Below, piece by piece: positions 17,559 through 26,147 of a stretch of 64,000 nucleotides of DNA. Location of the stretch: positions 1 through 64,000 of the forward strand of contig JAEOTM010000145.1 in the NCBI GenBank assembly GCA_016839815.1, read 5' to 3'. The notes under the pieces are model-generated. The model searched no databases and had not been told where the DNA came from. It saw only the letters and a program-made list of their open reading frames with translations. A program made the position numbers and the translations under genes. The stretch comes from Candidatus Hodarchaeota archaeon. Its GTDB lineage: Archaea > Asgardarchaeota > Heimdallarchaeia > Hodarchaeales > Hodarchaeaceae. The number at the start of each line of letters is the position of its first letter. The stretch's first letter is position 1.

Positions 17559-20507
17559 TTACTCCACCTTGAGAATTCTACTAATATCTTTACGAGAAGC
17601 TAGATATGCTGGTATGACGGTACCTATGCCAGCGGCGACTAGGATTCCTAGTATAAGTTGACTTAGGAGTGTTAAAGGATATTCTACAACTGCAGGAGGG
17701 ATGGATTCTCCAAATTGGATTACCTGGAGAAACATAGTAACAAAATAAGCTCCTGTAAGGAAACCAATTACGGTTCCGAATGAAAGAATAGTTAACGCCT
17801 CCACTAGGAATGACTGGGCAGTTTGCAGTCGTGTCATTCCCAACGCTCGCTCCACACCAATTTCTTTGCCTCGTTCTACGTATGTAAAAAACGCAAACAT
17901 GATAACTCCCACAATTGAAATTACAGCACTGATTATTAAGTCCGAATTGAGAATGGAGAGCATAAATGATCGGTCGAAGGACTCTTGATACTCATGATAG
18001 TCTAATGCAGGAGAGTAGACCGAGGCATCCGTTTGATTCTGAATAGCTAATATAGTCTCTGCAATATGGTTATAGGAACTTAGTTTAATCAAATAGTGAC
18101 TTTCTACAGTGCTTGGTTCATACTGAGAGGCATTGAGCTTTGCATATAAACCCAAACTTCCTACCATCCAATAATATTGCGATGATTCATCCCCTCTCCA
18201 TGGGTATAATGAAGGCCAATAATTAAATGTTCCACCAATTACAAATGGGACTGATTCAGAGGTGTTTTCTCTCTGTAAGGTAAAATCAATGGAATCTCCA
18301 ATGGATAGTTTTGGGACTTCCGTTTCCATATTACCTTCATAGAGGACTAAACTATCATCATCAGAAATAGTATTCATTAAATCCTCCAAAGAGTCACTTA
18401 GTCCAAAACTTGAATGTGTAAATGCCACCTGTGCATATGTAGTCGGATCTACAAACCGAAATTGGAGTGATTTGTAGTAATATCCATGAGTGTTATAATG
18501 TACTTCATATACATGACTTATTTCCGATATATAGGAAATATTTTCCTCTAAAATAGACAGGATTGTAGTATTCGGGGTTTGTCCAGTGGAAACGACAATA
18601 TCGGCGCCAAAATGATAATAATATGAATTTTTTTTAGTTTGATCGACAGAAAAGATTAATGAGGAGGCTAAAATTGAAAACGCGAGCGTAAGAGTGATTA
18701 GCAGTACTGCTCGATTGGCTGACTGTTTATGACGAACCACATTCCGAATTGCGAATGCAGTGACTCCTCCTTCTACTCGCCACAGAAAGTTAGATAAAAT
18801 TCTCATGAGATAGGGAAAGAATCGCGCTATTATCATTATTGAGCCAAAAAACATCATAAATGGAGCGGGTATCCCTAATAATCCTACAATTTGTACAAGT
18901 AGAAAATCAATCTCTCCTGGATATCCTGAATAGGGAGTATTGATTAACATCAGCAGAATAATCCATGTTACTGTTCCTATGATAAACATTATGACGTCTA
19001 AGTAATATCTATTCCAAAACGGTGGTTGTTTCTCCGTGGGATCAAGTGTATCGATAATTTTTTGCCTACTCATCTTAATTATACGAAGAAAATTCAGTAA
19101 AATGGAAATTATTAGTCCCCAGATGACGATTAGCTGGAATGAACTAAGCGTAGCCTTCACAGGAACAGGTGTTCCCAGAAACATAAGGAAGTCGTTCGAA
19201 CGCATCACTAAATCTGCCAGGAAGAGACTGATAACAAAACCAATGATTACTGCGATGAGGGTTGAAACAAGCATCTCTCCTAGTAAAATCGAAAAGATTT
19301 GCAGTGAAGATCCCCCACGGGTTTTTAAAATTCCAATTTGATCCTGTTTTTGTCGACGGATTAATCCAAAAGAATAAATGACTAGATACAGAGCTATACA
19401 AATGACAGGGAAGCTTACAAGTAATAGGATAATTGTTAATGAGAAAATTTGGTTTTTGTAGTCCTGCATATTATTATAGACGCGTGAATAGACATAGAAA
19501 TGATAGTCATTGGAGTAAAACTCTTCTTCTAGCCCTTGAAGGAATTTTTTTAGGTTTGCAGTTTCTCCTCCTATATTATAGGCATCTAGTTGTGAATGAT
19601 CAAAGAAAACTTTACCTCTGACATATCCTCCTCCATACAACTCATTGATTCCCTCATATAATTCATCCAGTAGCTCTTTGAATAACGTCGGTTTTGTGAG
19701 TAAATTGAACTGTCGATAGGGATCGGAGTACATATATTTTTGGAGTAATCCCTGTGTTGTATTTTCAATCAATCCTGATACTTCATCTGGTTCTGACATA
19801 TCCCTTAAATATTCTACACGTGGGACTTTTAAAATACCTGTGATGGTGACAGTCTTATTGATTGCTGGCCCTTCATAGTTTTGTAGACTAATATTTACTT
19901 GATTATTTAGAGTAAAATTTTCAAATTGATTCTCCTCCTCTATTTCCCATGAAGCAACAGGTTCACCTTCTGGACGAATAAAAATAACTTCGCTTGCATT
20001 TTCAGGTAGTCTCCCCTCAAGAAAGGGAAGTATTTTTGAATAAAACTCTGTAGTTCCTGCACAATAAAGCTCTAATTCCATAAAACGCCAATAGGTCTCA
20101 TTCAAATCCTTAAACTTTGTCCATTGTCCGACATAGTGAGAACTATGCCAGTATGCTGCAGAAATTTTATCTTGATAGTCATACAGCGCGGCAGTTTGAT
20201 TTAACATGGCCGAATATGTACTAAAATTAGTATAGAAAGAAGATAAACTAGGTGTAATTTCGCTTCCCCATCCTGGATCCAGATTGATTTCAATATCACC
20301 ACTATACGGGTGATCCTTATCAAAAATCATTTCTTCGAAGATTTCCTGACGATACGATTCTACAATAACATTTGTTTCGGAAATCACTGTTAAAGCGATA
20401 ATCAAGCCTATCATTGTAGGAAGAATCAGTCTTCTATTCGTAATAATTAGTTCATAGGTTAAAATGAAGGGATTTATCAGTCGAGTGAGTACTATCTTGA
20501 AAGACAC
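17559..20507 (-). CDS. FtsX/MacB-like ABC transporter permease
   Basis: The 982-residue protein has an N-terminal membrane helix (about 25-45), a large extracytoplasmic domain (about 50-365), three or four helices, a cytoplasmic linker with basic residues, more helices, a second extracytoplasmic domain (about 630-845) and three final helices with the FtsX-like GVIMFAFFTYVERGKEIGVERALGM pattern (not continuous over 20 here). This duplicated layout is usual for large archaeal FtsX/MacB permeases that work as a monomer in place of two half-permeases. It begins at a GTG and is followed by two ATPases. Substrate may be a lipid, lipoprotein or peptide; the evidence does not decide. Confidence 0.85.
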   Translation of the reverse strand: MSFKIVLTRLINPFILTYELIITNRRLILPTMIGLIIALTVISETNVIVESYRQEIFEEMIFDKDHPYSGDIEINLDPGWGSEITPSLSSFYTNFSTYSAMLNQTAALYDYQDKISAAYWHSSHYVGQWTKFKDLNETYWRFMELELYCAGTTEFYSKILPFLEGRLPENASEVIFIRPEGEPVASWEIEEENQFENFTLNNQVNISLQNYEGPAINKTVTITGILKVPRVEYLRDMSEPDEVSGLIENTTQGLLQKYMYSDPYRQFNLLTKPTLFKELLDELYEGINELYGGGYVRGKVFFDHSQLDAYNIGGETANLKKFLQGLEEEFYSNDYHFYVYSRVYNNMQDYKNQIFSLTIILLLVSFPVICIALYLVIYSFGLIRRQKQDQIGILKTRGGSSLQIFSILLGEMLVSTLIAVIIGFVISLFLADLVMRSNDFLMFLGTPVPVKATLSSFQLIVIWGLIISILLNFLRIIKMSRQKIIDTLDPTEKQPPFWNRYYLDVIMFIIGTVTWIILLMLINTPYSGYPGEIDFLLVQIVGLLGIPAPFMMFFGSIMIIARFFPYLMRILSNFLWRVEGGVTAFAIRNVVRHKQSANRAVLLITLTLAFSILASSLIFSVDQTKKNSYYYHFGADIVVSTGQTPNTTILSILEENISYISEISHVYEVHYNTHGYYYKSLQFRFVDPTTYAQVAFTHSSFGLSDSLEDLMNTISDDDSLVLYEGNMETEVPKLSIGDSIDFTLQRENTSESVPFVIGGTFNYWPSLYPWRGDESSQYYWMVGSLGLYAKLNASQYEPSTVESHYLIKLSSYNHIAETILAIQNQTDASVYSPALDYHEYQESFDRSFMLSILNSDLIISAVISIVGVIMFAFFTYVERGKEIGVERALGMTRLQTAQSFLVEALTILSFGTVIGFLTGAYFVTMFLQVIQFGESIPPAVVEYPLTLLSQLILGILVAAGIGTVIPAYLASRKDISRILKVE

Positions 20508-20728
20508 GTTAATCTTGCATCCTAGATCGGGGAAATAACTTGCTTTGAGAAATTTTAAGAAATTAAATATAACTAGTTCTCAATCCCCTTAGCTTTCTTA
20601 TAATAATTAATTTGCAGGAAGTTATATCAAGTATTCCCTCTTTTATTTTCTTGATAATGTTACCCATTTTTATGAATTCTATCAAGTTAGGTTTTAATGT
20701 TTGAGTAACCAGTACAAAATTCTAACGT

Positions 20729-21181
20729 TTATTCTAATGGCAGATATTTTTCACTATATTCAACAATGGTATGAAAGATCTTAATGGCTTGTGTAATTTC
20801 TTGTTCGGAATAATCTTGTAAAGAACTACTCATTACTTGTCTTAAATGGTTCCTGAATCGGGTATAAATTTCCCTACCTGCCTCTGTCAGCATTAAGCTC
20901 ACTTTTCGTCTATCAGTCTTAGAGACTCCTCTTTCAATGAGGTCCTGTTTCACGAGAGAATCAACCTGTCTGGTGGCTGTACTTGCCCCCAAATTAAGAA
21001 TTTCAACGATATCTCTCATAACACATTCCTCTGTTGTGGCAATTACATGAAGGATAAAAATTCCCCCCCCTATTTCGGTTCCTTCATGAGAAACATTCGC
21101 AATATGTCGTGTTAAGCTTATTAGCTCAACTAAAAATCTATTAGAAATTTCTTCTACATGTTTAGTCACTCTGGTCACCAT
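20729..21181 (-). CDS. MarR-family transcriptional regulator
   Basis: The 150-residue protein has the MarR winged helix: a recognition region TATRQVDSLVKQDLIERG and the wing KTDRRKVSLMLTEAGREIY, flanked by N- and C-terminal dimerisation helices. Members usually repress efflux or stress genes and release DNA when a small ligand binds. It is the gene just upstream of the MacB-like operon on the same strand (221 bases between), so it is likely to control that operon. A TATA-like AAATAAATA and a palindrome (21217-21229) lie directly before its start. Confidence 0.88.
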   Translation of the reverse strand: MVTRVTKHVEEISNRFLVELISLTRHIANVSHEGTEIGGGIFILHVIATTEECVMRDIVEILNLGASTATRQVDSLVKQDLIERGVSKTDRRKVSLMLTEAGREIYTRFRNHLRQVMSSSLQDYSEQEITQAIKIFHTIVEYSEKYLPLE

Positions 21182-21216
21182 AGAGAGAGTAATAGTGAAG
21201 ATATTTATTTGATTTT

Positions 21217-21229
21217 CTCAATATTTGAG
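21217..21229. promoter_or_regulatory. Candidate MarR operator palindrome
   Basis: CTCAA-TAT-TTGAG is a perfect 5-3-5 inverted repeat placed just upstream of the TATA-like sequence of the minus-strand MarR gene, between it and the divergent gene at 21329. Position suits autoregulation. The short arms could arise by chance in AT-rich DNA. Confidence 0.35.
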
Positions 21230-21328
21230 TTTTCGAAATATATTTAATAAAACTTCAACCTTTTTCCTCATACTTCGACTTGATTAGTTGCGAAATGCAA
21301 TATTTCATTATCAGAAATAAATCTAGTA

Positions 21329-21763
21329 GTGATTAAAATGAATGATGAAAACAGAATAAAATTACTTAGAATAAGTTTTTGGGTTGGAGCTGTCTTAGAT
21401 GGTATTTATGCGGTCAATATGGGGTTAGTTTGGCTTATTGACCAGTATTCAGGATTTGATCCAATTCGATTATTACGATTCACCGAGGGATTGGAATCTA
21501 GATATGCATGGGGTTTTGCTTGTGTAATGGTGGCATCATGGACTATCCTCTTGATCTGGGCGGATAGAAAACCGCTCCCACGAAAAGAAGTAATTCTTCT
21601 TACCGCTTTCCCCTTAGTTTTAGGATTGTTAGTGGATACTTTCTTTGCTATAGCTGTTGATTTAGTTTCTTGGGCTGATATTCTTCTTATACAACTGGTA
21701 TATGTTTTTTTAATTATTCTCTTTACATCTAGCTACTTTCTAACCAGAACGATTGAAGACTAG
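21329..21763 (+). CDS. Four-TM membrane protein of unknown function
   Basis: The 144-residue protein has four predicted membrane helices and a conserved-looking loop with an aromatic-rich RYAWGFACVM segment. It is divergent from the MarR gene. No family name is certain. A second Met three codons in (MNDENR) is an alternative start. It could be part of the MarR regulon given the shared intergenic region. Confidence 0.65.
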   Translation: MIKMNDENRIKLLRISFWVGAVLDGIYAVNMGLVWLIDQYSGFDPIRLLRFTEGLESRYAWGFACVMVASWTILLIWADRKPLPRKEVILLTAFPLVLGLLVDTFFAIAVDLVSWADILLIQLVYVFLIILFTSSYFLTRTIED

Positions 21764-21912
21764 TGAATCATTTTGGTGATAGAGTAGTATGAGTAAAATT
21801 CAAATTAAAGAATTCCTAAAAAGTGAGAATATGTGATGTAGAAACAGATTTTGAATTTTTGATGTTAGATTAAGAATTAACTGAGTACAGGATTAAGAGA
21901 GTCTTAAATTGA

Positions 21913-23055
21913 TTACATCTGTTTTTCTTGAGTTATGGTATTCAATCGAACATTGAGATACTTTACTTCAAGGAGTTTGAAATACTGTTCAAACTGAACA
22001 TATGTATGAAGAATTTCCTTTAAGAAGAGGGCAAATGAGCTGGTTTCTTTATCCATATTTTCTCTCTCCATTTTTTCTAGCAAATGATTAATTTTTCCTT
22101 GTATTTCCCGTGCATAAATTACATTTAATCTTATTCGATTTATTGCACGTTTATCCCACGATTGGTATATTTGATAGTATTTCTTCCGATCTCCTGGTTT
22201 CTTGACTAGTTCAATCATTTTCATTCTGATTAAGAGATTCAAAATACCGGAAATCGTACTTCGTTGAAAGTTGGTTGTTTCCTCAATTTCCTTCTGAGTG
22301 AGGGGCCGTTGTTCAAGTAATAATTCGGTGCCAATAATTGCTCGTGCAATAGAGTTTTGGGATCCTTGAAAGAATAAGTTTTCTCGAAGTCTGAGGAAGA
22401 AAGTTTGTTTAAACTGGTTATAGAGAGCTGCTAGCTCGGGATCTCTTATAATCTGAGCTGAATTTGTTTTAGGACTACTCGGTGGGTTCATTAGTTTTTG
22501 TATTTCTCTTTGATATTCCGGTGAAGTAAGGAGATCATAATTAGGAAGTTGAGAAGAGTTGATCTGTCCCGTAAGTACCAGTTTGCTTAATTCCGAGGAA
22601 GTATCTTCTAAGAGCTGGATATAAAGTGCTGAAAAGTAGTAATAATCTTCAAGGAATTTCTTAAAGGTCTCGAATTTCGGATGTTTTTGAGCATGTGGCT
22701 GAATTTCCTCAATAAGAGGGAGAAAAAAGTCAGTTCTTTCTTGATAAGTACTCATAATGTTCAGTAGAATTTTAAGCATAAATTCTCGGGGATTAATATC
22801 AATGGAGTAATATTTTTTCCTAATTCCTGGTTGCTTGAGTTTTTTTATTGGAAGATTCATCTGTAGGATTTTTAGCATTTGAGAAATCGTCGTCTTGGAG
22901 TATCTCGTCAGTTCCTCAATCCGGTCTTGAGTTATTGCTTCCTGTTCTAGAAATATAGCCATTAGACAACCGAAATATTTCTTTGGGAAAGGTAAATCTG
23001 AGTGTTTGTTCTCCATATAGTAAATGAATTCTTTTTTGATTTTGTCTAGACTCAA
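21913..23055 (-). CDS. Tandem GbsR-like winged-helix regulator
   Basis: The 380-residue protein is an internal duplication. Each half has a winged helix followed by a long helical region: half 1 has ITQDRIEELTRYSKTTISQML and GIRKKYYSID; half 2 has LTQKEIEETTNFQRSTISGIL and GDRKKYYQIY. This is the GbsR/MarR-like pattern, here fused so that one chain carries both units of a dimer. It starts at a TTG with an AGG five bases before it. It is divergent from the acyltransferase gene at 23342, its probable target. Confidence 0.8.
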   Translation of the reverse strand: MSLDKIKKEFIYYMENKHSDLPFPKKYFGCLMAIFLEQEAITQDRIEELTRYSKTTISQMLKILQMNLPIKKLKQPGIRKKYYSIDINPREFMLKILLNIMSTYQERTDFFLPLIEEIQPHAQKHPKFETFKKFLEDYYYFSALYIQLLEDTSSELSKLVLTGQINSSQLPNYDLLTSPEYQREIQKLMNPPSSPKTNSAQIIRDPELAALYNQFKQTFFLRLRENLFFQGSQNSIARAIIGTELLLEQRPLTQKEIEETTNFQRSTISGILNLLIRMKMIELVKKPGDRKKYYQIYQSWDKRAINRIRLNVIYAREIQGKINHLLEKMERENMDKETSSFALFLKEILHTYVQFEQYFKLLEVKYLNVRLNTITQEKQM

Positions 23056-23256
23056 TGGAACCTTTCCTCAGATGGTTTCAGATTAGTTTTCTCCCAATTT
23101 TTATCTTTTTGTGAAAATTCTCCTTTTCTCTCTTAGTGAATTTTCCTATGGAAATCCAATATTCTCGTATTTACTTCAATTAAATCTAATTATCTGTAAT
23201 CCTGTCACTTTATAAATTTTCCCCTATTTTCTGAATTTTTGTGTTTTTATGAAAAT

Positions 23257-23268
23257 ATTTATATATTA
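23257..23268 (+). promoter_or_regulatory. TATA box for the acyltransferase transcript
   Basis: The sequence ATTTATATATTAA lies about 25 bases before an ATG at 23287 and about 80 before the acyltransferase start. It is the strongest TATA-like element between the two divergent genes. Confidence 0.5.
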
Positions 23269-23341
23269 ATCTTAGAAAACGTACTCATGACTTTCAACAA
23301 TCAAGAAAGAGAATTACGAATTAAAAAGTTGAAAAGAAGTC

Positions 23342-24763
23342 ATGATACAAATGAAAGAAACAATGAAACTTAGAAAATTTGAAAGAAAGGTTAGCTCTTT
23401 AGAACGAATATTTAATCGCTCTCCCTTTGCGATAGTTACAATGGTAGCTCGGATAAAAGGTAATGTGACCGAGGAGCTTCTAAAAAATGCTGTTAGCAAA
23501 GTCCAACAGAGACATGTAAATCTTCAAGCTCGTATTTATGAGGATAATGATCATAATTTATGGTTTACATCAGAAGGGGTTAAAAAAATCCCAATAAAAG
23601 TTGTAACCCGAGAATCAAATGAACAGTGGATGGATAGTTATCATGAGGAATGTAGAATTCCTTTTGAGTTTGATGAGCGCCCTGCGATTCGGTTTATTTT
23701 AGTGCGATCTCCAGAAATATCTGAATTAATAATTCTATGCCATCACATTATTTGCGATGGGATGTCCTTAGCATATCTGGCAAGAGATATCATGACACAT
23801 CTTGGAGATCCAACTAGAGAGGCGGAAGTCCTACTTGATCCCTCTCCTATGGATAAAGATAATTTTCCACAAGAAGTATCAGTTAATCCGATTATCAAGT
23901 TTTTTCTAAATCGGATCAATAAGAAATGGAAGAAACATGAAGTTTATTTTGACCAAGAAGATTATGAAACCCTCACAGAAGCTTATTGGAATAAGTATAA
24001 GCATGAAATGCTCCCTATTAATTTTTCAGAGGTTGAAACTTCTGCATTAGTAGATAGATGTCGAAAAGAGGGAGTGACAGTAAATACAGCTTTAACTGCC
24101 GCGTTTGCGGGAGCACAGACCATAATTCAAGAAAAAGAAGTCAATCCAAATATAGCTATTGGTGCTAGCGTTAGGGATCGGCTTCTACATCCCGCAGGGG
24201 AAGCTATAGGATATTATGCTGGTGGAGTTACTCTAAAGTTTAAGTACAACCCCAAAGTAAATTTCTGGGACAATGCCCGGAAACTCCATCGAAAATTGAA
24301 ACCACAATACACCAATAAGAATCTATTCAAAGAGATGATACCCTGGGCTTATCTCCAACCTGGTATTATGGAATCACTTTGTTACAAAATATTAGGGGAA
24401 TTCGCATCAGAAGGCTCACCACGGTATACTAAACTTACCGCATTCAGCAAACAAAAAGATGTTATTTCATCTTTAATTAAACAAGAGAAGATGGACTCTC
24501 TAGATAAACCCTTTTTAGGAACTGCCATTACAAATCTTACCCGTTTGGATTTTCCTAAACAATACGGATCATTAGAATTAGATCGTCTTATTATGAATCC
24601 TGGAGGTATGTTTCCTTTAGCCCTTGTAAGTCTAGTTTTAGGAGCAGTCACTTGTGCAGGAAAATTGAGTTTGCTTATCGAATATACGGAACAGACAGTT
24701 GATACGAAATCTATGGAAGAAATCAGAGACAAAGCTCTTGAATTCCTTCTTGAGGGTCAATGA
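23342..24763 (+). CDS. PapA/condensation-type acyltransferase
   Basis: The 473-residue protein has the HHxxxDG active-site motif of CoA-dependent acyltransferases (HHIICDG, His134-Gly140) and the second-half pattern of condensation/WS-DGAT-like enzymes (ASVRDRL, GYYAGGV). Such enzymes move an acyl group from CoA or a carrier protein onto an alcohol or amine, for example making wax or polyketide esters. No carrier protein or NRPS/PKS gene is nearby, so a CoA donor is likelier. Alternative Met starts are at 23351 and 23363. A two-TM protein follows with an ATGA overlap. Confidence 0.8.
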   Translation: MIQMKETMKLRKFERKVSSLERIFNRSPFAIVTMVARIKGNVTEELLKNAVSKVQQRHVNLQARIYEDNDHNLWFTSEGVKKIPIKVVTRESNEQWMDSYHEECRIPFEFDERPAIRFILVRSPEISELIILCHHIICDGMSLAYLARDIMTHLGDPTREAEVLLDPSPMDKDNFPQEVSVNPIIKFFLNRINKKWKKHEVYFDQEDYETLTEAYWNKYKHEMLPINFSEVETSALVDRCRKEGVTVNTALTAAFAGAQTIIQEKEVNPNIAIGASVRDRLLHPAGEAIGYYAGGVTLKFKYNPKVNFWDNARKLHRKLKPQYTNKNLFKEMIPWAYLQPGIMESLCYKILGEFASEGSPRYTKLTAFSKQKDVISSLIKQEKMDSLDKPFLGTAITNLTRLDFPKQYGSLELDRLIMNPGGMFPLALVSLVLGAVTCAGKLSLLIEYTEQTVDTKSMEEIRDKALEFLLEGQ

Positions 24764-24963
24764 TGAGTCAGAAGTTTGCTTTACTGCTCCACTTCATTAG
24801 CTATGGACTAGCTAATGTCTTCCTTATCTTTTTTTTGAATTCTAAGATTATTAACTCGTCATGGCCCCTCAATTTTCTGCTTATTTGGGGAATCGTTCTC
24901 CTTTGTCACTATCTTTATGTTTTTCATCTCAATGATGTAATTCTCAATCATTTCACAACGTGA
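24760..24963 (+). CDS. Small two-TM protein coupled to the acyltransferase
   Basis: The 67-residue protein consists of two hydrophobic helices with short polar ends. Its ATG overlaps the acyltransferase stop as ATGA, which favours translational coupling and a shared task. It may anchor the acyltransferase at the membrane. No family was recognised. Confidence 0.6.
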   Translation: MMSQKFALLLHFISYGLANVFLIFFLNSKIINSSWPLNFLLIWGIVLLCHYLYVFHLNDVILNHFTT

Positions 24964-25000
24964 AGAGGTGTTTGTTGGAAAGAGTGAAAAATTAAGATAA

Positions 25001-25969
25001 CTAAGTATTCAATATAGGATCAATTTCTTTAATCATAGCTTTCAATGTAGCTGCTGAGTTTTTTAATAGTTGTTGCTCCTGGTCATTAAGCTTAATTTCT
25101 AAAACTTTTTTGATTCCTTTCTTTGTTAGGATGGCTGGTAAACTCAGATACACATTTTCAATATCAAGAAACCCATTCACAAGACCTGAAACAGGTAATA
25201 TTGAATTTTCATCATTGAGAAGAGCAGCTGTTATTCTCACTAGAGCAAGTCCAATTCCATAGGAGGTCTCCCCTTTTCGTTTGATGATTTTTGCACCAGA
25301 ATCACGGACCTCTAAAAAGATCTTATTTAGTTCCTCCTCGTGATTACATATCTTACAATTCTCACAGATGGGACAATACTCCTCTATTAGATTTCCTCCC
25401 ACTAATACTCGACTCCACACTGGAAATTCGGTTTCCCCATGTTCACCTAATATATAGCCGTGAACATTTCGTGGATCTACCTTACAATGGACTGCCAAAA
25501 GGTTTCGAAAACGAGCAGTATCTAATACCGTCCCAGCTCCTATAACTTCCGAAGCAGGTTTTTTGGAGAGTTTAAATGCCGCATAAGCAAGTATATCCAC
25601 TGGATTGGTTACTACAAGAAACAAGGCTTTAGGGGCATAATTCATGATTTGTGGAATGATTTCTTTGTATAAGTAAACGTTTGCTTTGGTCAGATCTAAA
25701 CGGGATTCACCAGGAGAGCGATTTTTTCCTGCGGTTATCACGACGAGATCTGCCCCTTTGATATCCTCGTAACTCCCTGCATCTAGCTTCACAGGGGAAG
25801 TGTATGGCGTTCCATGGGATAAATCCATAATTTCTCCCTCTACTTTTTGACGATCGATATCTACTATTGTGATTTGTCGGGCCAGACCTCTGATCATTAA
25901 TGCATAAGCATAGCGAATTCCCACATTTCCCCCACCGATTATTGCGACTTTTGGATGTAGCTCCTCCAT
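25001..25969 (-). CDS. Lactate/malate dehydrogenase family protein with MDH-type specificity residue
   Basis: At 322 residues it has normal family length. The Rossmann motif is GGGNVG (12-17) with an Asp in IVDID (37) favouring NAD. The active-site loop is GKNRSPGESRLDL, where Arg84 stands at the position occupied by Gln102 in lactate dehydrogenase; Arg there directs oxaloacetate/malate use. Arg90, Arg153, Asp150 and catalytic His177 (LGEHGETEFP) are present. The rest of the loop and the GEHGETEFPVWS segment look LDH-like. An extra Cys199-x2-Cys-x2-Cys-x2-Cys208 cluster follows. A strong GGGAGAAGAG precedes the ATG. Confidence 0.88.
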   Translation of the reverse strand: MEELHPKVAIIGGGNVGIRYAYALMIRGLARQITIVDIDRQKVEGEIMDLSHGTPYTSPVKLDAGSYEDIKGADLVVITAGKNRSPGESRLDLTKANVYLYKEIIPQIMNYAPKALFLVVTNPVDILAYAAFKLSKKPASEVIGAGTVLDTARFRNLLAVHCKVDPRNVHGYILGEHGETEFPVWSRVLVGGNLIEEYCPICENCKICNHEEELNKIFLEVRDSGAKIIKRKGETSYGIGLALVRITAALLNDENSILPVSGLVNGFLDIENVYLSLPAILTKKGIKKVLEIKLNDQEQQLLKNSAATLKAMIKEIDPILNT

Positions 25970-26147
25970 AATTTCTCTTCTCCCTCGTGATTTCTTATCT
26001 TTTCGGGTGATTTAGTAGTAAATTTCTTCTTTCATCCATTGTTGCCTTAGAGTTCTATGAAGGTCATCAAAGAAAATTCCAACCACAGTATAACACTTTT
26101 AAATGAAATTACACTAGATTACACTATTAGCGAATTGAGGTGATCGT

